Shown: one piece after another, positions 45,472 to 56,508 of the stretch
Position numbering within the stretch: the stretch's first letter is position 1
Layout: the number at the start of each line of letters is the position of its first letter
DNA from: Centrapalus pauciflorus
Lineage: Eukaryota > Streptophyta > Magnoliopsida > Asterales > Asteraceae
NCBI GenBank assembly: GCA_020465985.1
Contig: JAANYP010004790.1
Location: 1,352,001 to 1,416,000 of the forward strand
DNA length: 64,000 nucleotides
Reading direction: 5' to 3'
Translations under genes and position numbers: made by a program
The notes under the pieces: model-generated
What the model was told of the DNA's origin: nothing
Databases searched by the model: none
What the model saw: only the letters and a program-made list of their open reading frames with translations

Positions 45472-45505
<34 letters not shown>
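45472..45505. repeat. (TA)n microsatellite
   Basis: About 34 bp of nearly pure TA repeats between the CACTA end and the polyphenol oxidase fragment. Confidence 0.9.
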
Positions 45506-45512
<7 letters not shown>

Positions 45513-45532
45513 TTAATTAATTTATCAATTAA

Positions 45533-46147
45533 TTAAACAATAGGAACTAACTCCACAGTGATATCAGAACTGGTGAGTTCTTCACAACCAGCTTTTGGAA
45601 CCAAAGTTACCAAGATAAACTCATCATCCTCCGCTTCTATATCCTCCAAAAGCTCCGTTAACCCGAATCTTGCCCCGCTTTTCATGAACATTTTCTTCCT
45701 ACTGTTATGCGCCACCTGTGCAGAACTACCCGCGAATTCGCTTTGGAACGCAGAACTCGAGTTAACGTCGTCTTGATCATCCACAAACACATCAAACCTT
45801 ACGTACTTTTCTGCGTCGAATTTGATTCCTTTGATCATAAGTAACTCGTTCGCTTTCTCCTTATCGTCTTTGCTTCGGCTTTTAACCGGTCTCTCTACGA
45901 GAACCTTCACGATCTTGTCTAGTTTCAATGGGAACTCCACCTCCTGTACCTTTTTCACCTTTCCAATGGCGTTTTTTGCAACTTTTGATCTCTTCTTACG
46001 TGCCGTCGGTCGGCTTTTCAACCATGGGATTGGTGAGAATTCGAAATCGTATTTCAGTTTCTCCGAACACACGCAGTCTTTGTTGTAAACACGTACAAGA
46101 TCCATGTTCTCGTCGTAAAACAAATACGACGCAGGCTTTGTACTTGG
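45533..46147 (-). pseudogene. 5'-truncated polyphenol oxidase fragment (KFDV domain)
   Basis: About 200 codons open on the minus strand, from an in-frame TAG (46150-46148) to the natural-looking stop. Visible are LFYDENMDLVRVYNKDC (end of the PPO1_DWL domain), a Lys/Arg-rich linker (ARKKRSKVAKN), then the C-terminal PPO1_KFDV domain: LDKIVKVLVERPVKSRSK, GIKFDAEKYVRFDVFVDDQD (RFDV in place of KFDV), ARFGLTELLEDIEAEDDEF and the C-terminus ELTSSDITVELVPIV. The chloroplast transit peptide and both copper-binding (CuA, CuB) regions of a roughly 590-aa PPO are missing, so it cannot be a catecholase. No splice partner was found upstream, where sequence becomes AT-rich after about 46280. The reading frame itself is undamaged, which suggests recent truncation or capture, perhaps by the neighbouring CACTA element. 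Confidence 0.85.
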
Positions 46148-46150
46148 CTA

Positions 46151-47670
46151 TATACTCGTCGTCGAGCGTATGTGCGGCTCGTCTCACACGAGTCGATCAC
46201 TTTGTCTTTAGGAAATGTAAATGGTTTTTCGGTTTTCGGCCGGTGCTGGTGGCCGTCGTCGGAGGGACGGTAGGGAATTATATTAAATTAGATTATAATT
46301 CAAAATTAATTTTACTAATGGCACGTGACAAATTAAAGTTTTGAGTTTTGACACGTGACGAATTAACGAGAGGTCGACAAATGTCAAATTAGTTACTTAT
46401 AGTACGTATAGATAGATAGAGATATAATTGTTATCATTTTTCTCTTTCCATCTTTATTTTTTGTTTTTGAATTGCATTTTTTAAAAACAATAAATTAGAC
46501 AAATAGTCCCTACAAATATTTGATTTGGTTAACTTTTTAAAAATGTTAATTTTATTAATTTTATTTGTTTCATTTCATGTAAATATATTTGTATTTAATA
46601 TTACCTTTTTACTAGTACTCATACAAACACATATACGTATTTACATTTATAAATACAAACAAATAAATACTAAATACTTATTTTATACATGGTTAATCAT
46701 GAAAAAAAATAAGATATTATCATTTTTTTATTTTATGTAATTTGGGTAGATAATATATACTAATGAAAACATATCATTTTAAGTAATATTACCATAATAA
46801 TAGGTAAAGTGTGCTGAAATAATAGTTTTCATCAAGTCAGCAGAACTTTGTGATGTGTCATTTGACTAGGAAACTTGGCATGGTATATTTAAAGATTATC
46901 AACATATTACCTTAGTTGGTATGTTTTTACTAGTATAATCTTCTTATTGAAAATTTTTTAATATGTTACCCAGATTAAAAAAAAATACGACAAAATCAGA
47001 AATATTCGCATCTGTGATCACATGACACAATCACAACCGTTGAAAATAAAAAAAATAGGGATAACATTACAAAGTTGTTGAAAAATAAAAAAATAAGAAT
47101 AAGATCAAAATAGCTAAAAATTCATCAAAATTATCTATTAATTGGCTATTTTCAAAACTGAAACTACTTTGAGATGATATATCATGATTATTATATGTAA
47201 CAAACTTTGAGAAAATTTATATTATCATCGATTATCAATATATAGATGCAGAAAAAATAATATTTTTTTCTATTTTTATATTCAAAAAGTTGGATAAAAT
47301 AATGATAAGTGCAAGTTTCAATTTTTTTCATTGTAGTATTTTTATTATAATAAATAAAATATAATTTATGCTTATTAATTATTTATATCAAGTTTTCTCA
47401 CGACGAATTCAAAAAATTAATATATTTTTTATAAAAGTAAAATAGTAGCTTGAAATATATAAATATGACTACATTATTCATAAATGGTTATACATCATTA
47501 ACACAAAATTATAATAAACAAAATAGATACAAATGATAATAGTTAACATAGAAATTTCGAATGATATAAATACCGTTTGAAAAGAAATATATTTCAGTCA
47601 ACTAAGGTACTAAAAATCCAGAGATTAAAAATACGTTGTTTTTTAAAATGTGATAACAGTTATATCAGAA
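46151..47670. other. AT-rich intergenic DNA
   Basis: No gene seen. CACGTGACAAATTAAAGTTT and ACACGTGACGAATTAACGAG (about 46320-46370) are inversely related to GGCACGTGTCGACC and CGCCACGTGTCAAAAC (about 47790-47830) inside the next Helitron-like element, suggesting a related inverted fragment. Confidence 0.4.
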
Positions 47671-47990
47671 TCTATATTTATATATATTAATAAAGCAATA
47701 TAATTTTGTCACATGTCACTCTTTCATGACATCTTAATTTCATTTCTCGCCTCTCTATCTATCTTTAATGTTAAATTAGTAACTAATCTGGCACGTGTCG
47801 ACCCCACATTTAATTCGCCACGTGTCAAAACTTTATTGAATCTATTATAATCTAATCTAATTAATCTAATATATAATTAACTAAAATCTAATAAACTCAA
47901 TTTTTTATAATTATTTCATGTGTTTTCATACATATTTATTCTTAATTTTTTTTAAATTCAACATATGTAGTACATGAATATATAACCTAG
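47671..47990 (+). mobile_element. Non-autonomous Helitron-like element (320 bp)
   Basis: Starts TCTATATTTATATATATTAA after an A, ends ATAACCTAG before a T, and has a short palindrome ATGTAGTACAT upstream of the CTAG. These are the Helitron rules: 5' TC, 3' CTRR, insertion between A and T. It has a TTTTGTCACATGTCACTC segment shared with its neighbour and with 55809-56202. Confidence 0.6.
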
Positions 47991-48915
47991 TGTATTAATA
48001 AAACAAGAAAATTTGTCACATGCCACTCTTTCGTGACATCTTAATTTCATTTTTCACCTATTTTATTACCATAAAATTTCCATTCTAATATTAAGGAAGG
48101 TAAATTAATAACTCTAGTTATCATTTATAAATTATTTATGATATTTTTTTCATATTAGTTAAAACATTTAATAAATCTATATATTAGGGCTGTTCATGGA
48201 CCGGTTCGGTTCGGTTAGTAGCAAAAGTGTGAACCGTATTTTCGGTTCGGTTACCCGCTTTACGGTTTCGGTTTCGGTTATATGCGGTTCGGTTTGCGGA
48301 TAGTTTCGGATAGTTGTTATCTATTTATAAATAATATAAAAGTATAGAAATATAAATTTTTAAACTTTGATTGTTCCTTAAAATAAGTTTATTCGTAATA
48401 AATATAACAATTACATTAAAAATTTCATAAAACTACTTAAACAAACAAATATTTAATTAAAATGAAACTATAAATATAATATTTTAGCTTGTATTTTATC
48501 TATTTATATGTAAATATTTGTGATATGTTTATGTTCGGTTCGGTTCGGTTACCCGCGGTTTATTAAAAATGAAAACGTAACCGGTCCGTCATATATCGGT
48601 TTTTTCGGATTTCGGTTTTTTCGGTTTCGGATTGACCGGTCCGGCTCGGTTTTCCGGTTTCTTTTGAACACCCCTACTATATATATAGTTAAAAACTATA
48701 GATCAACATTCTAACTCAGTAAAATTTTATTTATCTGTATATTATATATTTTAATTTCATAGTTTATATCGTTTAGATAGTTTATCTATTGAGTTTTAAT
48801 ATTAGCATGTAATTATTATTATTTTATAATTATAATATACTAATTTAATTGTATATATATATTTGTAAAAAATATTATTTTATAATTTTAAATTGCATTT
48901 TACCGGCAAATCTAG
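47991..48915 (+). mobile_element. Helitron-like element interrupted by a hAT
   Basis: From ATTAATAAAACAAG to ATCTAG (3' CTAG at 48912-48915, then T) it parallels 55809-56202 once the hAT at 48185-48676 is discounted. Shared phrases include ACATCTTAATTTCATTTTTC, CCTATTTTATTACCATAA and TTGAGTTTTAATATTA. Its 5' end abuts or is cut by the preceding element. Confidence 0.55.
48185..48676 (+). mobile_element. hAT element of a GGTTCGG family (492 bp)
   Basis: Ends TAGGGCTGTTCA and (complement) TAGGGGTGTTCA, with a perfect 8-bp duplication CTATATAT (48177-48184 and 48677-48684). Both subterminal zones are rich in CGGTTCGGTTCGG and TTTCGGTTTCGG. It has no transposase. It is related in style but not in end sequence to the TAGGGGTGAGC MITEs. 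Confidence 0.85.
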
Positions 48916-51187
48916 TAGCTGGTCAAAGATATATATTTTTTGAATAAGGCAAACATAGTTTAGGAACTTAAACAACTAGTTTTTTTTACCCGGTCGGTGA
49001 CCGGATTTACCGTATTAAAACTTTAAAAGTCTTATGTATGTCATTACGATATATAATAAAAATTGCTTATACATGTGTGTTATAATAAATTAAAACATTT
49101 AAATGTATAATTTGTATCATAAACCGTAAAAAAAATTAAATTCTAAATACATCATAAAGTTTTTAAGGTCGCATTTTTAAAGAATATGTTTCTAGTTATG
49201 TATAATACTGGACTCTAAATACCAAAATTTTATATTTATATTTCTTTTTGTTACTTGATTTTATTCTTTATTAGTAAAAGTTAGTTTTTAATGTGTCATT
49301 TTAAAAGAATATGTTTCTAATTATATATTAAAATTGGACTTTAAAAATCAAATTTCATACTTATATTTCTTTTTGTTACTTGATTATTATTCATTATTAC
49401 AAAAATTTAGATATCTTTTATTACAATACAAAATATTGGCTACGTTTTCGAAAAAAGTTAAAATGTGATTATCTTTTTTTTTACGGAATAATAGTTGAGT
49501 ACGTCTTTTATAACTTTTATGTAAATTAGTTTTTTTATAATACAAAATATTATTTTATGATTTATGACTTTTCTTTGCTAACTATGTTGAAAGTAACTGG
49601 TAACTTTCCTACTATTTTAAAAACTGACAAATTCTTAATTAAATGACGTAAATGTAGTCCTGAAAGAAAAATGGTGGAATTTGTATTTTTAAAAGTTAGT
49701 AGTGGTTGGTTATGTAACTGGTTGATGCTTCCAACACTTGTACATTTTGCATTAACAAAGTTTCCCAATATAGTTGATATATAATTATTTTATGTAATTT
49801 AATTTAAAAAATATTTACTTTGAAGCAATATATTCAATGAAATTGAAATTAGGAATGTATTAGAAACATAAAAATAGCAAAATTCAAATAGCAATAATTA
49901 CGAATTAGAAAGTATGATTACTTTCACACTTGCTCTTCATAGTTTGCATTTCTTCTTCCTGCATTTCCATCTTGTGATACTTCAGAAAAAGAAAAAAGAC
50001 AACAAATTTTGTTTCCATTAAATAAGATGAAGTATGTTTAATTATATTGATGAAATATATTTGTTACTGTAATACAAAGTTACTTGCTTTTTTTTTAAAA
50101 AAAAAATCTTTGTATGTTCTTTAGGTTGCTTGGTTTGGTTTTTAAAGCTTGTTTCTGAAAAATTAATTTATTAAAAAATATAGACTTTCAAGCAGAGTTT
50201 ATGAAACATAAATTAACAATGTCAAGATCGAAACAAAAAAAAAAAGATATGCAAAAATGGGAATGGTAGTGATAAGTAAACGTGATATTTGATTCAAAAA
50301 ATTTTTACATGGTTGCCGATGTCAATCTGTTTTAAATCTATTTCTACTAAAGAGAGGACGTAAGCACATAAATCCAGTAATGATTTCTAGAAATTTTTTA
50401 CATGGTAATATTAGAATGTTTTCGTATGTTGTCGAGTTGATAGACGACTGAAATTTATAAAAGTAGAATTAGAGAAAAAGAGATACAGATGATTATAAAA
50501 GTTGAAAGAAAAAGTTGATGAAAAAAATGATTGTAGGACTGACTTTGTACCTTTGTCGTATTCTTGAATTTCATGATGCAAAAACATAGGTCTTGTTATT
50601 TATTAATTTCAGGATGCAGAAAATATCTCACAAGCTACCGTGATGACCATTTTTATAATGGGAATTGGGAGTTGTATTCCTAAATTTCTGCAATTAGTGG
50701 GTTTGTAAAATTATAAGATTGTCTCTACTATTTTGTTTTTGAGGAAAAAAAAATTTTAAGAACTTAATTGAGAAAATAAGAAATGTTGATTGAGTTTTTT
50801 TAACATTAACTCTTCTTAAAAAGTACAAGTATACAGATTTATCTATGATTTTTTTATAAACTTTATGCAATTCAAACTATACAAAAGCTAAACACCAATT
50901 GATATTTATAAATTTTATACACTTAATAATATAAAATGATTTTCATATGAAATGATTCACATAAATACACTTAATAACATAAAATGATTCACATAAATAT
51001 GCATTGAGCATTCACATAATTTTTAATGACACAGAAAGTGTGAATGTATATGAAATTCATATGCGTATAACATTAAATTAAACATAGTTATGAGAAAAAA
51101 ATTTTAAAATAAGTTTTTTAAGGTTGGTACCTTCGGGTGCACTTGATTTCGAGAGGTACCTTTTTGAACATGAATCTATATATATAT
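48916..51187. other. AT-rich intergenic DNA
   Basis: No gene recognised. Two diverged direct copies of a segment with AAAGAATATGTTTCTA, CTTTTTGTTACTTGATT and ATTATACAAA occur near 49160-49280 and 49300-49410. A minus-strand 68-codon open frame at 49562-49768 has no motif. Confidence 0.4.
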
Positions 51188-51531
51188 GATTGAGTTCTTT
51201 TAAGAATCTTAAATAATGTGAGAACCTAAGAACTAATCTCAGCCTTTGGATTAATAGGATCAATGATGGATAATCAATGACATAGTTGTAAATATTATCA
51301 AGTATGGCAGACCCCAGTAAGGGCAAAACAATCATTCTCTTTCATTCTTTCATGCGACTTTTCAGAAAAGTAAACTTACATGCTTCTGTCATATCATTAA
51401 CTCTGCATTAATTAATGAGTTTGTTTTTAAGTTTTTTCTTATTCTTCCATTTTTTTTCCGGCAAGAAGAAGCTCATTTCCTTTTTGCCCACGAAAACCCC
51501 TTTCGTGATTTTTTTTCTTTCACCTGAAGCC

Positions 51532-52256
51532 ATGGAGTCGACCGATATATTTCAACAGACCCCATGTAATGTAGTTCCAAATGGTTTTGCAGCCGATGAG
51601 GAGGTCGATGATCGTTTTTTTTGCTAATCCAGGTCATGTTTGTTTTTTATTCGAGTATTCGTTGCTTTATTTAATGTTTATTCATAATAAGTTTTAAATT
51701 GTAGTTTTTCTATTAGTGTATTATTCTCATCGTTATCCTATGATTATTCTAAGTTTTTGATAGTAGTTTTACTATCAATATTAGTTTCAGATAATTGTCT
51801 GAAGTCTTTCTTTTATTAGATTATATGCAATCCACATAGTTTTATTATAGATTGTACGCATTCTACGTAGAATATTTTGTACTCAATGTAGAATATAATG
51901 CATTCTACGTAGAATATTATGTATTCTACGTAGAATATTTTAAATTCTACGTAGAGTTTTATAGAATGTCTTCAAATCTATATAGATTTGTTATTCTTTG
52001 TTGTCTGGATAAGTATTCTATAAGCATATATAGATTCTGGTTTATTTAATATGCTATTGGAATGTATGAAAAGTATGTTGATTTATCTGGTTTTGACACT
52101 AGGAAAGGAACGATAAAAAAATATATATTATGCAACAAATAAGGTAACCCTGCCTATGAGAAAAAACTCCGTAGAGGGAAAAGCGGTCGAGCAGAATGTG
52201 GCACCTATGTGAAGATCAAGTTGTTATCTGTGGCTTCAAAAAAGTACATTGTATAA
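51532..52256 (+). pseudogene. FAR1-related (FAR1/FHY3-type) gene fragment
   Basis: A start-like piece at 51532-51624 (MESTDIFQQTPCNVVPNGFA, then an acidic tail) is followed, about 470 bp on, by 52096-52256, which reads TRKGTIKKYILCNK, stop, then GNPAYEKKLRRGKSGRAECG and TYVKIKLLSVASKKYIV, stop. The second piece matches the FAR1 DNA-binding domain pattern: basic core, Lys-Tyr-x-x-Cys, and a later Cys before Tyr-Val. Two in-frame stops and the loss of the MULE transposase and SWIM domains make it non-functional. The spacer contains a palindrome array and may be intronic or inserted. Identification is by motif only. Confidence 0.6.
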
Positions 52257-52640
52257 ATTATTTTGTATTAAACGTAGTTTTTATATAGATTGTATGTAAT
52301 GTACATAAATATTGTATTCTATGTTGTCTACTTGAAGTTTTTCTTTTTCTCAGATGCTTTATTCTATGGTATACCTACGTAGATTATTTTGTATTCTATT
52401 GTCTGTAAATCTATGTCGATTTTTTTATTCTATGTTGTTTGAATGAATATTCAATAAACATTTATAGATTTTGGATTCTTTAATCTGTATTCTATATAGA
52501 TCTTAGGTAAGTGTCACATATTCTATATTGAATACCACTATTCTACGCAGAGTGTTCACATATTCTACATAGAATACCACTAATCTACGTAGATTGTTCA
52601 CATATTCTACATAGAATATTGCTATTCTATGTAACTAGAA
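51860..52640. repeat. Clusters of the self-complementary 14-mer ATTCTACGTAGAAT
   Basis: Exact or near copies lie at 51860-51873, 51902-51915, 51923-51936 and 51944-51956. A second cluster (about 52505-52640) holds variants such as ATTCTACATAGAAT and AATCTACGTAGATT, with spacers containing GTTCACAT. Spacing is irregular (about 21-42 bp). Each unit is palindromic and centred on ACGT. Confidence 0.8.
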
Positions 52641-53182
52641 ATGTTTTACATTTTTTTTTGCATCATAGTTTTGAATCCATTGTTTTGATGCAAATTGTAA
52701 AAGATTCCATCATAAGCACAATTTATTGTGATTGTCGGATGTTCGATCGGATTATGTTGCTTTGTATCTCTGTCATCAGAATGTTGTATATTCACCATAG
52801 ATCATTATGTATACTCCATAGAAATATATTTTAATCTACATATAAAGTTGTATATTATCCATAGAATACAGTGTATAAAATCTAAACTCTGATGGTTTTT
52901 TTTTTGGAAGAAAAAATTATGAAGAGAAAATCGAGGAGGGAAATGATTGTTTGGAAACGCGTGCAGTTGCTTTTTCAATGACAACTATTCAAATTTTTTT
53001 CTCCTTTTTACCCCTCCTCGCCTTTTTTTACAACAAGCATACCCCTTGAAGACTTTTTTATTTTGAAAATGACATCCAACATCCCAGCCTTTGATTCTAT
53101 TAGTCCAAAGACTGATATTAGTTCTTAGGTTCCCACAATATTTAAGGTTCTCAAAAGAAACCTTCCATATATATATATATAT

Positions 53183-53533
53183 ATCAGTAAAATTTTTATT
53201 TATCCGTATATTATGTATTTTAATTTAATAGTTTATATTTTTAGATAATTTATGTTGAGTTTTAATATTATCATTTAATTACTAAATTTTTTTAAAAAGA
53301 TATTATTTTATAAATATATTCCATGTAATCCATGAGCAAATAATCTATAACTATTAATAAATGAGTAACTATTTGTCATGTGTCATCTTCTTATAAGACC
53401 AAGTGGTATCCTCTGTGATATACATGTTTTAATTAATTTACTAAATTAATTTTAGATAAATTTATTTTATAGTAGATAAAATATAGTAGGTTGTATAAAG
53501 GTATATATACATGTTGTCATTTAATAATATTAA
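53183..53533. mobile_element. Helitron-like fragments
   Basis: 53183-53340 matches the 3' half of the element at 55809-56202 (TTTATCCGTATATTATGTAT, TTGAGTTTTAATATTATCAT, GAGCAAATAA) but lacks its CTAG end. It is followed at about 53342 by TCTATAACTATTAATAAATG, a Helitron-type 5' end. The second element cannot be followed past the solo LTR at 53534. Confidence 0.45.
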
Positions 53534-55442
53534 TGTAACATCTCCTTTTCGAGATGATTGCGTGGAATTATTTTAGTGGATGTTTAAATAAGTATATTTG
53601 TGTTGGACCAATGAGAACCCGAGTAGTGGATTATACGTGTCGGGTTTATGAGTTACGTGTCTCCGGGTAATTAATATAGTGGATTAATTATATAATTGAG
53701 TTCGTGGGATTAAATGGGTTAAGTGGATTTTAATTGTGAAAATGGGGTATCGGGTTCGGATTATGGGAACGGAACCCGTTAAAAAGGATGAAATTATATA
53801 CGTGCGTCTCCTTTTTCCTTTTCTTCCTTATCTAGTGTGTGTGTGTGAAGGTGTTCGTGTATGTGTGTGTATGTGACATGAATCTAGCAAGAAAGGGTTC
53901 TAAATCTGAAAATTGGGTGCTGAATCTGATCATCTTCTCCACCTAGGTGTTCTTGAGATCTTGAGGTAAGAATCTTGCAATTGGTAGCTTAAATTTGTTA
54001 TGGTTATTGTTCTCATCTTGGGGAAGGTTTATAAGCTTGCAGGGGTTAATTATATATGTGTTTCGTGGGTTTTTAGAGCTGATAATTGAGTTATGGGAGT
54101 GAAAAATACTCCTGGGCAGGCTGATCGACGAACAGGGAAGAAGACCAGTCACCACGGTCGCGACGCGTGGTCGTGGTCGCGATGATGCAGGGCCGGCGCG
54201 GGCGCGCTTGGGCTGGCGCGGGCGCGCTTCTTGGGCAGAAGGGGAGGGGCGATTTTGCAAGCCTTGGGAGCTGTCGGGTTGGATCTGGGGGTTTTAAGGG
54301 TCGGATTTAGTGTGGAATTGTTGAGTCGGGTTTGGATTAAATTTCCGGGGTTTTATGAGTTTCTTTTCGGGTCGGGTATTGTTGGGACTTTGGGTTTCGG
54401 TTTGAGATTTTGGTTAAAGTTTCGGTTGGGTTCGGGATTCGGTAGAGAGTGTTTCGAGTCCGAATTAGTTGGGTTATTGTGATTCAATTATATGCGTTAG
54501 TTGAAATGAGAAATAATTATCGGGATTAATGTTTTGGGATTTGTGTAATTTCAGGGACGGGTCAGCGAGCTGAGCCGAGTCAGAGATTTCGGGATTAGTG
54601 AGTCGACCAGGTGAGTACCCGAGTTCCTTTTCAAACCCGGGATTGTTTGCGAGTCGTAGTTGTATAGCTGTTGTTGTATGTGTATATTGTGCAATGTGTG
54701 CGAGACAGGGACGCAAACCACATGTATGATTCTATTTCCCACATATGTGTTTTATGTGTGCATGAGATGAGATCCAGTCCGGGGTCCGTGATGAGTTCCA
54801 TACGGATGGTGATTCGCGATGGGTTATCGCACGGGTTGACTGTCCCTAACAGTCCTTGGGGCGTGTATACACGGCAGGGCCTGTAGCCGGTTCGCGCCCG
54901 TGCTACAGGGTTGTGGCTAACCACCGGTGTACACGGTCGTTAGCTGGGGAAGGGTCCCCCTTCAGTGATATTGTGTGTAGGGCTTCGGATCTCTTGCTGA
55001 GTGTTCATACCTGCTTTATACTGTTGATTGCCAGGGACAGAGATTGAGCTTGTGTTGTGTGTATGTGCTACGTGTATGCATGTTATGTGTTACTGTGCAG
55101 AGTCTAACCCTCGAGTACTCACGAGCTTTCGAGCTTACGTATTCGAGTCTTCCATGTTCAGGATATCAACGACGAGATCAGTAGCCGTGTTTGTTGATCC
55201 GGGATCGAGAGTTATCGGGAAGGCTTGTGCTAGTTTTGTGTAGTGATCTGTTCAGTATTATTTATGTTAGCAGCTTTGGGCTTATGTAATTAGCGGATTA
55301 TATGTTAATAGTGTTATTGTGAAAGTTTTAAATTATCAGTGACTTCAGCTTATCCTATGACATGTGTATAATTGAGTTATTGCGATGTGCCACCTGTATA
55401 TTGTATTGACGTGACATTTCCGGGATCAGGGAGGGTGTTACA
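53534..55442 (+). mobile_element. Solo LTR, family TGTAACA, copy 3 (1909 bp)
   Basis: Runs from TGTAACATCTCC to GAGGGTGTTACA with a perfect 5-bp target duplication ATTAA (53529-53533 and 55443-55447). A TATATACGTGCG promoter-like stretch lies near 53796. A GC-rich tract (about 54125-54235) repeats GGCGCGGGCGCGCTT. Same orientation as copy 1. The open frames inside are chance products. Confidence 0.9.
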
Positions 55443-55808
55443 ATTAATATAGACAATGACGTCTAACAATTTTCTCAACTTAGCACATAGGGGGTTTTTA
55501 GCCTCCAACTATTAGTAGTACGACAAGTTTTAACTTGATTACAAGTTCATGAATAAACATTTGTATGTACACACACACATAAGGAAAGTAAATTTGATTT
55601 CTTTGGCATATTTCTCCATATGGTCCTTTTTTTTGGGAAGACATTGACACCGACACCGTCACGAAATGTGTCATTAGGTGTTGATATGTGTTCATAATAA
55701 TATAATGTTGAATATATGTTTACGTTATAGCTAGATTGTATGGCGGTTGTTTGAATATTGTTTTTTTAATGTCAAATGTTATTGATCTTAAGTAAATCTA
55801 TATTCTAT

Positions 55809-56202
55809 ATCTATTAATAAAACACAATGATTTTGCCACGTGTTAATCTTTCGTAGGATCTTAATTTCATTTTCCCGCCTATTTTATTACCATAATTTCT
55901 ATTTAAATGTTTAGGAAAGTAAATTAATAATTCTAATTTTTTATAAACTATTTATCATATTTTATTTTCATATTAATTAAAACATTTAATAAATTTATAT
56001 ATATTAAAAACCTATGGATCAATATTTTAATACAATCAGTAAATTATTTATTTATCCGTATATTATGTATTTTAATTTTATAGTTTATATCATTTAGAAA
56101 ATTTATTTTGAGTTTTAATATTATCATTTAATTATTAAATTTTTTTGAAAAAAGATATTAGTTTATAAATATATTTCATTTAAGATATGGGCAAATAACT
56201 AG
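55809..56202 (+). mobile_element. Non-autonomous Helitron-like element (about 394 bp)
   Basis: Starts near TCTATTAATAAAACACAATG (an earlier TC at 55798 is also possible) and ends GGGCAAATAACTAG before T. It parallels the elements at 47991-48915 and 53183-53340. A hAT MITE is inserted 8 bp to its right. Confidence 0.55.
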
Positions 56203-56210
56203 TTGTTAAT

Positions 56211-56500
56211 TAGGGGTGAGCTCGGTACCGGACCGAACCGAACCGGTACCGATCCCGAAAATACCGAAACCGAATTATTAGTTTTGAAAGAACCGAATAC
56301 CGAACCGTATAATTTTATATGGTGCCGGTTCGGTCCAGAATACCGAATTTTAGCTAATTTAAAAACCGAATACCGAACCGAGAGTACCGAATACCGAATT
56401 TTAGCTAATTTAAAAACCGAATACCGAACCGAATATATTAGTTCGGTACCGGTTCGGTACCGGTTCGGGTTCGGGAAATGGTACCCGTCGCTCACCCCTA
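56211..56500 (-). mobile_element. hAT MITE (GGTACCGAACC family), copy 3 (290 bp)
   Basis: Perfect inverted ends TAGGGGTGAGC/GCTCACCCCTA and perfect 8-bp duplication TTGTTAAT (56203-56210 and 56501-56508). It is nearly the reverse complement of copy 1, sharing ATAATTTTATATGGTGCCGG and AATTTTAGCTAATTT. It lies about 300 bp upstream of the NDUFA9-type start codon. Confidence 0.92.
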
Positions 56501-56508
56501 TTGTTAAT

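Larger units (their letters stand above)
51188..53166 (+). mobile_element. TIR element of 2 kb carrying a broken FAR1-type sequence
   Basis: Terminal inverted repeats of about 100 bp. The left begins GATTGAGTTCTTTTAAGAATC and the right (complement) GGAAGGTTTCTTTTGAGAACC. Both continue through CTTAAATA, GAACCTAAGAACTAAT and AGTCTTTGG or AGCCTTTGG. Both ends lie in TA microsatellite sequence. FAR1/FHY3-like domains descend from MULE transposases, which fits a MULE derivative, but only a damaged N-terminal part remains. Confidence 0.65.

Noticed and set aside
45533..46147. Functional polyphenol oxidase
   Set aside because: Transit peptide, CuA and CuB regions are absent and an in-frame stop lies just upstream.
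51860..52640. CRISPR-like repeat array
   Set aside because: The repeats are palindromic 14-mers with irregular short spacing in plant nuclear DNA inside a transposon; there are no uniform spacers or cas genes.
54231..55243. Several plus-strand open frames of 63-83 codons
   Set aside because: All lie in solo LTR copy 3, whose higher GC lowers stop frequency; no motifs.
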